Shown in pieces: positions 17,467 through 24,427 of a stretch of DNA of 64,000 bases (positions are counted from its first letter, which is position 1; each line of letters starts with the position of its first letter). Source of the stretch: Streptomyces sp. LaPpAH-108 (GTDB lineage Bacteria; Actinomycetota; Actinomycetes; Streptomycetales; Streptomycetaceae); assembly GCF_000373625.1 (NCBI RefSeq), contig NZ_KB891993.1, forward strand, positions 62,001-126,000. Reading direction: 5' to 3'. The translations under genes were made by a program, and so were the position numbers. Under the pieces are notes generated by a model. That model had not been told where the DNA came from and did not search any database. It was given only the letters and a program-made list of their open reading frames with translations.

Positions 17467-18072
17467 TCAGGAGGCCGAACCGGCGGCCTTCCTGCGCCGC
17501 AGCACGTACACCCCGGCCGCGCCCGCGGCGAGCACCGCGAGACCGCCCGTCGTCGTCGAGCTGGAGTCGTCGGCGAGACCGCCGCCGCCGGTGTGCATCC
17601 CGCCGCGCGGCTCGTCGTCCTTGTCCCCCTTGCCGCTGTCCCCCTTGCCGCTGCCGGAGTCGCTCTTGCCGGTGTCGCCCTTGTCCTTGTAGGTCTCGGG
17701 GTCGAAGCGGCTGTCGTCACTGCCGCTGGAGCTGGAGCTGGAGCTCCAGTCGTCTCCGCTGCCGCTGCTGCTGCCGCTGCTGAGGACGGAGGCGAGGGCG
17801 CCGCCGCCGGTGTGCATGCCGCCGCGCGGCTCGTCGTAGCCGCCGCCGTCGCCCGAGCCCTTGCCCGAACCGTCGCCGGAGCCCTTGTCGTAGCCGTCGC
17901 CGGAGCCCTTACCGGACCCCTTGCCGTGGTCGCTGCCGGAGCCGCTGTCCTGCTTGTTGTAGGAGGAGTCGTCCCGGCCTCCGTCGTCCCCGGCGAGCGC
18001 GGCTCCGGGGACGGCGAGGGCGAGGGCGGCGGATGCGGCCGCCGTGGCGAGAAGAATGCGGGCAGAACGCAT
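17467..18072 (-). CDS. Secreted Gly/Ser/Asp-rich surface protein, likely sortase substrate
   Basis: A 201-residue protein with a signal peptide (cleavage probably after AALA, residue 27), then low-complexity GSGDG/GKGSG repeats. A C-terminal hydrophobic helix (177-191) and a basic tail RRRK (192-195) follow, which is the architecture of a sorted cell-wall protein. There is no LPxTG or LAxTG. Instead the motif DEPRGGMHTGGG occurs twice, at 80-91 and 153-164, the second about 12 residues before the helix. A related P-x-GG-(V/M)-H-x-G motif appears, as I recall, in other streptomycete proteins encoded beside class F sortases. The coding region is about 170 bases upstream of the sortase gene. Confidence 0.75.
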   Translation of the reverse strand: MRSARILLATAAASAALALAVPGAALAGDDGGRDDSSYNKQDSGSGSDHGKGSGKGSGDGYDKGSGDGSGKGSGDGGGYDEPRGGMHTGGGALASVLSSGSSSGSGDDWSSSSSSSGSDDSRFDPETYKDKGDTGKSDSGSGKGDSGKGDKDDEPRGGMHTGGGGLADDSSSTTTGGLAVLAAGAAGVYVLRRRKAAGSAS

Positions 18073-18357
18073 ATCGGTGTCCTTCCGCCGTGGCCGGGCA
18101 GCGGATACCTCATCGGCTGTCAGGACCCGGCCCCGACACGAACCACCGTCGAACAGGGCGCCCCGGCGCGCGATCCAGGCCGCCCAGCCGGGTCACCGCT
18201 CCACCCGTCTGTCCCAGCGACACGCCGCGAGCGCCCCCGGACGGGTCAACGGTGATCACGCCGGAGGCGGAGGACCGCGCTGCGGCGACGCGACTTTGGC
18301 CGGATTTCGTCGTAGTAAAGCGCGAAGTTCCGCCCCTGGGACGCCTCTGACGGGTCG

Positions 18358-18363
18358 TACCCT
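18358..18363 (+). promoter_or_regulatory. Leaderless-type -10 hexamer for kinase-like gene
   Basis: TACCCT ends 6 nt before the GTG at 18370, the spacing expected if transcription starts at the start codon. This favours 18370 over the in-frame GTG at 18364. Confidence 0.5.
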
Positions 18364-18369
18364 GTGGGC

Positions 18370-19236
18370 GTGATCGAGCGAGGCGAGGCTCCAGGGGCGG
18401 TGGCGTCCCGGCTCACCGGGCGCCGTCCCGTCAGCGGCCCGGCGCCGTCCGGGTCGCCCGCGGTGGTGATGCTCGAGGACGGTACGGCGGTGATGGTCAA
18501 GCGCGGGGACGGCCCGGGCGCGGTGCGCGCGGAGGCGGCCGGACTGCGCTGGCTGGGCGCTGCCGGGTCGGTGCGCGTGCCCCGGGTGCTCGGCGCCGAC
18601 GAGCGCTGGCTGGTCACCGAGTACGTGCCGACCGGGCGTCCCGAGGCCGGGGCCGCGCTGCGTTTCGGCCAGGCGCTCGCGGAGCTGCACGCGTCCGGGG
18701 CGCCCGCGTTCGGCGCGGCGCCGCCGGACGGGCCGGAGGAGGCGTTCATCGGCCGGGCGCCCATGCGCAACGTCCGGGGCGACGACTGGCCGCGCTGGTA
18801 CGCCGAGCACCGCGTGCTGCCGTATCTGCGCACGGCGGTGGACGCGGGCACGATCCGGCCGGGCGAGGCGTCCGTGGTCGAGTCGGTGTGCGAGCGGCTG
18901 CCCGGACTGGCGGGGCCCGCCGAGCCGCCCGCGCGGCTGCACGGCGACCTGTGGCAGGGCAACGTCCTCTGGGGCGCGGACGGTGAGGTCCGTCTCATCG
19001 ACCCGGCCGCGCACGGCGGGCACCGGGAGACCGACCTCGCGATGCTGGCGCTGTTCGGCTGTCCCGAGTGGGACCACGTGCTCGCCGGGTACGAGGAGAC
19101 GGCGCCGCTCGCCGACGGCTGGCGCGACCGGGTCGGTATACATCAGCTCTTCCCGCTGCTGGTGCACGCGGTGCTGTTCGGCCGGTCCTACGCCGATCAG
19201 GCCGTCGCGGCGGCCCGTACGGCGCTGTCCGGCTGA
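18370..19236 (+). CDS. Fructosamine kinase / APH-like family protein
   Basis: A 288-residue small-molecule kinase fold. The catalytic loop RLHGDLWQGNVLW near residue 192 and the metal-binding LIDPAAHGGHRETDLAM that follows match fructosamine-3-kinase and related ketosamine kinases, which phosphorylate glycated amines and start their removal. The N-terminal lobe has the ATP-binding Lys in AVMVKRG. It is not an obvious antibiotic phosphotransferase. It appears to stand alone; the graspetide genes begin 219 bases downstream under their own promoter region. Confidence 0.82.
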   Translation: MIERGEAPGAVASRLTGRRPVSGPAPSGSPAVVMLEDGTAVMVKRGDGPGAVRAEAAGLRWLGAAGSVRVPRVLGADERWLVTEYVPTGRPEAGAALRFGQALAELHASGAPAFGAAPPDGPEEAFIGRAPMRNVRGDDWPRWYAEHRVLPYLRTAVDAGTIRPGEASVVESVCERLPGLAGPAEPPARLHGDLWQGNVLWGADGEVRLIDPAAHGGHRETDLAMLALFGCPEWDHVLAGYEETAPLADGWRDRVGIHQLFPLLVHAVLFGRSYADQAVAAARTALSG

Positions 19237-19412
19237 ACCGCCCTGCCGGGCTTGGCCGCTCGACGCGCGGGCATCCGAACTCCGCTGAATCCGCGTCGAT
19301 TTGACGCAGCCACTCCCCCGCCTTCGGCGTCTTTCTGGCTGACGCCGAACGGCGCTCCCCGCACCGCCTCCGGACACCGGTCACGGAGTGTGAGGAAACC
19401 AACCAATCGTTC

Positions 19413-19442
19413 GATTCGTATAAGGACGTGAAAGAACGAATC
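19413..19442 (+). promoter_or_regulatory. Inverted repeat and candidate -10 upstream of graspetide precursor
   Basis: GATTCGT (19413-19419) and ACGAATC (19436-19442) form a perfect 7-bp inverted repeat 16 bases apart, with an AT-rich TATAAG (19419-19424) between them. The element ends two bases before the ribosome site of the precursor gene. It could be an operator, or a leader hairpin controlling precursor translation. Confidence 0.45.
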
Positions 19443-19455
19443 AGGGAGGACGACC

Positions 19456-19647
19456 ATGCAACCGTTCACGCTCAACTACGCACGACCCGCTGTGCAGTTG
19501 GATGTCACCGCCCCGTACGCGTACGACGCCGGGCTCCAGTTGAACGTCCTCCCGGACGGAAGGATCGCCGCCACCGACCACGCGACGCTGCACGCCCTGG
19601 GGACCACCACCTCCACGGCGGGCTCCAAGACCCACTTCGACGACTGA
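19456..19647 (+). CDS. Graspetide (ATP-grasp-modified RiPP) precursor peptide
   Basis: A 63-residue peptide. The leader carries PFTLNYARPA at residues 3-12 and AYDAGLQLNVLPDGRIAATD in the middle, matching the pattern of putative ATP-grasp target RiPPs (TIGR04186-type, from memory). The C-terminal core is rich in Thr/Ser and ends with acids: GTTTSTAGSKTHFDD, residues 49-63. Side-chain ester or amide links from T/S/K to D62 and D63, made by the adjacent ATP-grasp enzyme, are the family expectation. GGGAGG lies 6 nt before the ATG. Mature product and activity unknown. Confidence 0.85.
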   Translation: MQPFTLNYARPAVQLDVTAPYAYDAGLQLNVLPDGRIAATDHATLHALGTTTSTAGSKTHFDD

Positions 19648-19663
19648 ACGCGGGCCCCGGACG

Positions 19664-20647
19664 ATGACCGTGCTCATCCTCACCAGCGACGAGGACGTGA
19701 CGGCGGACATGGTGGTCCTCCGCCTGGGCGAGACGGGCGTGCCCGTCGTCCGGCTCGATCCCGCCGATCTCACCAACGGGGTGACCCTGTCGGCCGAGTT
19801 GACGGGCGGGTCCGCCGACGGGCATCTGTCCGTCGGCGGCCGTCTGGTGAGCCTCGGCGCGGTGCGCTCCGTGTGGGTGCGCAGGCCGGGGCGGGCGGCG
19901 GCGCGGGCCGCCCGGCCGTCCGCCTGGCTGACCGAGGAGTCCACGCAGGCGCTGTACGGGATGCTGCGGTGCGCCGGGGCACGCTGGATGAACCATCCGG
20001 ACGCGGCCCGGCGGGCCCGGTACAAGCCCTGGCAGCTGCATCTGGCGCGGCGCAGCGGGTTCGCCGTGCCCGCCACGCTGATCACGACGTACCCGGAGGC
20101 GGCCCGGGAGTTCGCGGGGCGTTTCCCGGATCTGGTGGTCAAGCCGGTCTCGGGGGCGCATCCGCAGGAGCCGCCGCGTGCGGTGCCGACCAGCCGGGTC
20201 GCGCCGGACGCCGACTTCACGGCCGTCGCCTACGGTCCGACCCTGCTCCAGCAGCGGGTCGCCAAGCGGGCCGACATCCGGCTGACGGCTGTCGGGGACC
20301 GGCTCCTCGCGGCGCGCAAGCCGGTCGATCCGGACGCCCATCCCGACGACGTGGACGTGCGGTTCGCGCCGTCCGTCTCGCCCTGGCGGCCCGCCGAGGT
20401 GCCGCCGCGCGTGGCCGAGGGCGTGCACCGGTATCTGCGCGGGGCGGAACTCGCGTACGGCGCCTTCGACTTCGCGGAGGACGCGGACGGGGTGTGGTGG
20501 TTCCTGGAGTGCAATCAGTCGGGCCAGTTCGGTTTCGTCGAGCTGGAGACCGGTCAGCCGATCGCCCAGGCCATCGCACGCTGGCTGGCCGGAGACGGAG
20601 AGCCGGGGCGGACGTATCTCAAGGGCGAGAGGGACAGGGCGCCGTGA
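19664..20647 (+). CDS. ATP-grasp graspetide maturase, SAV_5884-like
   Basis: A 327-residue ATP-grasp ligase that would activate core-peptide carboxylates as acyl phosphates and join them to Thr/Ser/Lys side chains, giving omega-ester or omega-amide macrocycles. The N-terminal domain begins VLILTSDEDVTADMVV. The central domain includes YKPWQLHLARRSGF and VVKPVSGA. The C-terminal metal site is DFAEDADGVWWFLECNQSGQFGF (about residues 265-287). Known graspetide enzymes usually read E-x-N-P-x-G-Q-W there; here it is E-C-N-Q-S-G-Q-F. The gene lies 16 bases after the precursor and is clearly coupled to it. Confidence 0.88.
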   Translation: MTVLILTSDEDVTADMVVLRLGETGVPVVRLDPADLTNGVTLSAELTGGSADGHLSVGGRLVSLGAVRSVWVRRPGRAAARAARPSAWLTEESTQALYGMLRCAGARWMNHPDAARRARYKPWQLHLARRSGFAVPATLITTYPEAAREFAGRFPDLVVKPVSGAHPQEPPRAVPTSRVAPDADFTAVAYGPTLLQQRVAKRADIRLTAVGDRLLAARKPVDPDAHPDDVDVRFAPSVSPWRPAEVPPRVAEGVHRYLRGAELAYGAFDFAEDADGVWWFLECNQSGQFGFVELETGQPIAQAIARWLAGDGEPGRTYLKGERDRAP

Positions 20648-20683
20648 CGCGGTGCCGGCCGGCTCGAAGGAGAGGAACGCGAC

Positions 20684-21610
20684 ATGCGCATCGGACTGCT
20701 GGGGACGGGCCCCTGGGCGCGGGCGGCACACGCGCCCGCGCTCGCGGCCCACACGGCCGTGGACTTCGCCGGGGTGTGGGGGCGCCGCCCGGAGGCGGCG
20801 GCCGAGCTGGCCGGGGAGTACGGCGTCCGGGCGTACGAGGACGTGGACGAGCTGCTGGCCGGGGTGGACGCGGTGGCGGTGGCGCTGCCGCCGTCGGTGC
20901 AGGCGGGGCTCGCGGTGCGGGCGGCCCGGGCGGGCTGTCATCTGCTGCTGGACAAGCCGCTGGCGGTGGACGTCGCCGAGGCGCGTGAGGTGGTCGTCGC
21001 CGCGGAGCGGGCCCAGGTCGCCTCGGTGGTGTTCCTGACCACCCGGTTCCAGAAGGAGCCGGAGGCGTGGATCGACGAACAGGCCGCCGAGTCGGGCTGG
21101 TTCACGGCGCGGGCGCAGTGGCTGGGCGCGGTGTTCACGACCGGGAGTCCGTTCGCGGCCTCGGCCTGGCGGCGGGAGAAGGGGGCGCTGTGGGACGTGG
21201 GCCCGCACGCGCTGTCGGTGCTGCTGCCGGTCCTCGGTGATGTGCGCGAGGTCCTGTCGGCGGTGCACGGTCCCTCGGACACCGTGCACCTGGTGCTCGA
21301 CCACGCGACCGGCGCGTCCAGCACCCTCACCCTGAGCCTCACCGCGCCGCCCGCCGCCGCGGGCGCCGATGTGGAGCTGCGCGGCGAGGCGGGCGTCGCC
21401 CTCCTCCCCCGCGGCTCGGAGGGCGCGGTCCCCGCGCTCACCCGCGCCGTCGACGCGCTCCGGGACGCGGCGCGCACGGGCCGCCCGCATCCGTGCGACG
21501 CGGCGTTCGGGCTGCGCATCACCGAGATCCTGTCGGCGGCCCAGGCCCGGCTGACCGGCGAACCGGCGGGCTGGACGACGGCGACGGACGGGGTGAGCCC
21601 GGCGGGGTGA
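20684..21610 (+). CDS. Gfo/Idh/MocA family oxidoreductase
   Basis: A 308-residue NAD(P)-dependent oxidoreductase. The Rossmann motif is GLLGTGPWARAAHAPAL (about residues 4-20). The cofactor-binding Lys is in LLLDKPLAVDVAEA near residue 93, followed by the C-terminal alpha/beta domain (WDVGPHALSVLLPVLG). Family members usually oxidise or reduce sugars or their derivatives. It is 36 bases downstream of the maturase in the same direction. In clusters of this maturase family I would expect a PCMT-like methyltransferase at this position, and none is present. It may be a new tailoring enzyme or simply a neighbour. Confidence 0.85.
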   Translation: MRIGLLGTGPWARAAHAPALAAHTAVDFAGVWGRRPEAAAELAGEYGVRAYEDVDELLAGVDAVAVALPPSVQAGLAVRAARAGCHLLLDKPLAVDVAEAREVVVAAERAQVASVVFLTTRFQKEPEAWIDEQAAESGWFTARAQWLGAVFTTGSPFAASAWRREKGALWDVGPHALSVLLPVLGDVREVLSAVHGPSDTVHLVLDHATGASSTLTLSLTAPPAAAGADVELRGEAGVALLPRGSEGAVPALTRAVDALRDAARTGRPHPCDAAFGLRITEILSAAQARLTGEPAGWTTATDGVSPAG

Positions 21611-21791
21611 GCCGGGCCGGATGCGAGAGGCCGGGTGTGACGGGCCGGGTGTGACGGGCGCGGTCGGCGGACCGGGCAGCCCCGGTGCTGCCGGTGGGGA
21701 CGGACCCGGCACCCGGCGCCCCGCCGGGGCCGGTCGAGCGGCGCGTGCCCCGGCCGGGTGTCCGGAGAAGGCCCCGGTGACGGCCCCGGCG

Positions 21792-21797
21792 TAGCGT
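21792..21797 (+). promoter_or_regulatory. Leaderless-type -10 hexamer for PP2C gene
   Basis: TAGCGT ends 6 nt before the GTG at 21804, with no ribosome site between. The upstream stretch 21611-21791 is a spacer containing G/C-rich CCGGGTGTGA repeats. Confidence 0.5.
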
Positions 21798-21803
21798 GGC
21801 GTT

Positions 21804-22916
21804 GTGAGATCGTTGCGCGGCCGGTCAGGGCGCCGGAGCCGGGAACGTCGCGGCTGGCTGCGGGGTGCGCCGCCGCCGCGCTGGGTGCGGGTGCTTCCGG
21901 CGCTGTTGCTGCTGGCCGTGTCCCTGGCGACGCTCGTGACCCCGCACGCGGGCGATCTCGGTTTCCTGCTCGGCGCGATCCCGCCGCTCGCGGTGCTGTC
22001 GTACGGCCCGCTGGCGACCGCGCTGCTGGGTGTCCTGGTGGTGGTGGCGCTGCTGCTGCCGATGACCCATCTGAACCGGCCCGGTGACACCGATCTGCTC
22101 ACCATCGTGTTCGTCTCCTTGCTGAGTGTGTTCGTCTCCTATGTGCGCAGCCACCGCGACGCCCAGCTGGGCACCGAGCGCGCGATCGGCGAGGCGGTCC
22201 AGCGGGCCGTGCTCCCGGAGCTGCCGGAGCGGGTCGGCGCGGTCGCGTGCGCGGGTTTCTCGCGGGCCGCGCAGGGCGGGACGCTGGTGGGCGGGGACTT
22301 CTACGACGTGCGGGACGGCCCGTTCGGGGTGCGCGCGGTGATGGGGGACGTACGGGGGCACGGCCTGGAGGCGGTCGCCACGGTGGTGGCGCTGCTCGGC
22401 GCGTTCCGGGAGGCGACGCTGGACCAGCCGGACCTGGAGGCGGTGGCCGCGCGGATGGACCGCAGGCTCACGGTGGATTCGGCCGGGGTGCGGCACGCGG
22501 AGCTGTTCGCGACGGCCGTGCTGCTGGAGTTCTCCGCCGACATGCGCTCGGTGCGGGTGGTGGCGTGCGGGCATCCGCCCCCGGTGGTGCTGCGCGGGGG
22601 CCGCGCCTGGGAGACGACCGTGACGCCGGGGCCGCCGCTGGGCATCGGTCTGATCGGGGTCGACCCGCCGAAGGAGGTGACCGTCGACCTCCGGCCGGGC
22701 GACCGGCTGCTGATCGCCTCCGACGGACTGTGGGAGGCGCGCAACGCCGACGGCACCTTCTATCCGCTGCCCGAGCGGCTGGCCGCGCTCTCCTGGCACG
22801 GCGCGCCCGAGCTGCCGAGCGCGCTGTGGACGGATGTACGGCGGCTCGGGTACGAGGTGCGGGACGACGCGACGGTGCTGGTGCTGGCGCCGGTGCCGAC
22901 GGGCGGGGCCGGGTGA
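21804..22916 (+). CDS. Membrane-anchored PP2C (SpoIIE) phosphatase
   Basis: A 370-residue protein with a basic N-terminus, three to four transmembrane helices between about residues 28 and 113, and a cytoplasmic SpoIIE phosphatase domain. Catalytic motifs are GGDFYDVRDG, MGDVRGHGLEAVA, ACGHPPP and IASDGLWEARN. It resembles the streptomycete RsbU-like enzymes that dephosphorylate STAS-domain anti-anti-sigma factors. The membrane portion is a minimal DUF-type anchor rather than a recognisable sensor. Translation starts at a GTG six bases after a -10-like hexamer. Confidence 0.88.
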   Translation: MRSLRGRSGRRSRERRGWLRGAPPPRWVRVLPALLLLAVSLATLVTPHAGDLGFLLGAIPPLAVLSYGPLATALLGVLVVVALLLPMTHLNRPGDTDLLTIVFVSLLSVFVSYVRSHRDAQLGTERAIGEAVQRAVLPELPERVGAVACAGFSRAAQGGTLVGGDFYDVRDGPFGVRAVMGDVRGHGLEAVATVVALLGAFREATLDQPDLEAVAARMDRRLTVDSAGVRHAELFATAVLLEFSADMRSVRVVACGHPPPVVLRGGRAWETTVTPGPPLGIGLIGVDPPKEVTVDLRPGDRLLIASDGLWEARNADGTFYPLPERLAALSWHGAPELPSALWTDVRRLGYEVRDDATVLVLAPVPTGGAG

Positions 22917-22950
22917 GCGCTCCTATCCTGGGAGTTCCGGGTCGCTGACG

Positions 22951-22989
22951 TCTCGCCCATCGGTCTCGCTCATCGGTCTCGCCCACCGC
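22951..22989. repeat. 13-bp tandem repeat, three units
   Basis: TCTCGCCCATCGG, TCTCGCTCATCGG and TCTCGCCCACCGC follow directly, in the leader of the serine hydrolase gene. Confidence 0.8.
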
Positions 22990-23021
22990 ACGGTCGTGTC
23001 CCACGTGCTTGGAGGCAGCCC

Positions 23022-24278
23022 ATGCCCCGTCCGCCCGTACGCCCGCGCCGGAAAGCCGCCGTCGCTCTGACCGCCGTGGCACTCGCGGCGCTCGCCCTGC
23101 CGCTCGCCGCCGCTCCGGCGGGAGCCGCCCCGCTGCTCGCCCCGGCCGCCGCGCCCGGCCCCTCCCCGTCGGACAGCCCGGACAGCGGGGTGCGCGAGCT
23201 GACGCCCGAGGTCGCGGACCGGCTGGACAGTGCCGTGCGCGAGGTGATGGACGAGGCGCGGGTGCCGGGTGTGACGGTCGGCATCTGGACGCCGGACCAG
23301 GGCAGTTACGTCCGCTCCTTCGGGGTGGCCGACAGGAGCGACGGGCGCCGGATGGCCCCGGACCTGTACACGCGGATCGGCAGCGAGACCAAGACGTTCA
23401 CGGTGACCGCGCTGCTCCAGCTGGTGGACCAGGGGAAGGTCTCCCTGGACGACCCGGTCTCCCGGTACATCGGCGGTGTCCCCGACGGCGACAAGATCAG
23501 CCTGCGGCAACTGGCCGGGATGCGCAGCGGGCTGTACAACTACTCGGACGACCCGGACTTCTTCAAGGCGCTGACCTCCGATCCGCAGCGCTCCTTCACC
23601 CCGCGCGAGCTGCTGGACTACGCCTTCAAGCACCCGGTGCTCTTCCCACCGGGGCAGAAGTTCGACTACTCCAACACCAATCTGATCCTGCTCGGCCTGG
23701 TCGTGGAGCAGCGGAGCGGGCAGCCGCTGGGGGACTACATCAAGGACCACATCCTGGACCCGGCCGGGATGAACCGTACGTCGTTGCCGTCCGGCGCCGA
23801 GTTCCCGAAGCCGCATCCGCAGGGGTACACGAACCAGACGGCCGACGGGAAGGTGGAGGAGACGGCGGGCTGGAACCCGTCCTGGGGCTGGGCGGCGGGC
23901 GCGATGGTCTCCACGCTGGACGATCTGCGCGTGTGGGCGCCCACGGTGGCGACCGGTGAACTCCCCGACGGCAGGCGGATGATCGACGAGTCGACGCAGC
24001 GCCAGCGCCTGGTGACCCCGCCGACGGGCGTGCCGGGCGCGGGATACGGGCTCGGCATCTTCGACGTGCACGGCTGGATCGGCCACAACGGCTCGCTGCC
24101 GGGGTACGAGTCGCTGACCGTCTATCTGCCCTCGGCGCGCACCACGCTCGTGGTGCTGCTGAACACCGACATCGACCACGACGGGCAGGAGCCGAGCACG
24201 CTGCTGGGCCAGGCGATCACGCGGATCATCTCCCCGGGGCACGTCTTCGACCTGCCCGCGCAGCCCGCGGCGCGGTGA
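23022..24278 (+). CDS. Secreted serine hydrolase, class C beta-lactamase / DD-peptidase fold
   Basis: A 418-residue exported enzyme with a signal peptide (basic RPRRK, hydrophobic core, AGA cleavage area near residue 35). The penicillin-binding-protein-like triad is present: S121-x-x-K124 (GSETKTF), YSN in KFDYSNTNLILLG, and HNG near the C-terminus (WIGHNGSLPG). Members are D-alanyl-D-alanine carboxypeptidases or esterases rather than true beta-lactamases. The natural substrate is probably peptidoglycan peptide or a small ester. Three 13-bp repeats lie in the leader. Confidence 0.88.
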   Translation: MPRPPVRPRRKAAVALTAVALAALALPLAAAPAGAAPLLAPAAAPGPSPSDSPDSGVRELTPEVADRLDSAVREVMDEARVPGVTVGIWTPDQGSYVRSFGVADRSDGRRMAPDLYTRIGSETKTFTVTALLQLVDQGKVSLDDPVSRYIGGVPDGDKISLRQLAGMRSGLYNYSDDPDFFKALTSDPQRSFTPRELLDYAFKHPVLFPPGQKFDYSNTNLILLGLVVEQRSGQPLGDYIKDHILDPAGMNRTSLPSGAEFPKPHPQGYTNQTADGKVEETAGWNPSWGWAAGAMVSTLDDLRVWAPTVATGELPDGRRMIDESTQRQRLVTPPTGVPGAGYGLGIFDVHGWIGHNGSLPGYESLTVYLPSARTTLVVLLNTDIDHDGQEPSTLLGQAITRIISPGHVFDLPAQPAAR

Positions 24279-24427
24279 GCCGGGAGCCGGGAGCCACCGG
24301 ATGCGGAAACAGGCCGGCGGGGCCCCGACCGGTCCCCCGCTCCGGTCGTGCCCCGCCGACCGTCGAATCTACGCGCGGCGCGCGCCGGTGGCCATCGCGT
24401 CCGTGCCCGGTCCGGGGCGGCGACCAC

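Noticed and set aside
18370..19236. Aminoglycoside phosphotransferase
   Set aside because: The catalytic loop HGDLWQGN and the following HGGHRETDLAM motif favour fructosamine kinase; no antibiotic cluster is nearby.
19505..22105. 866-codon minus-strand ORF opposite the graspetide and oxidoreductase genes
   Set aside because: Arg/Gly/Pro-rich shadow of high-GC coding DNA; the plus-strand genes have clear family motifs and ribosome sites.
23022..24278. True class C beta-lactamase giving drug resistance
   Set aside because: SxxK, YSN and HNG are shared by DD-peptidases and esterases; HNG instead of KTG argues against a classical beta-lactamase.
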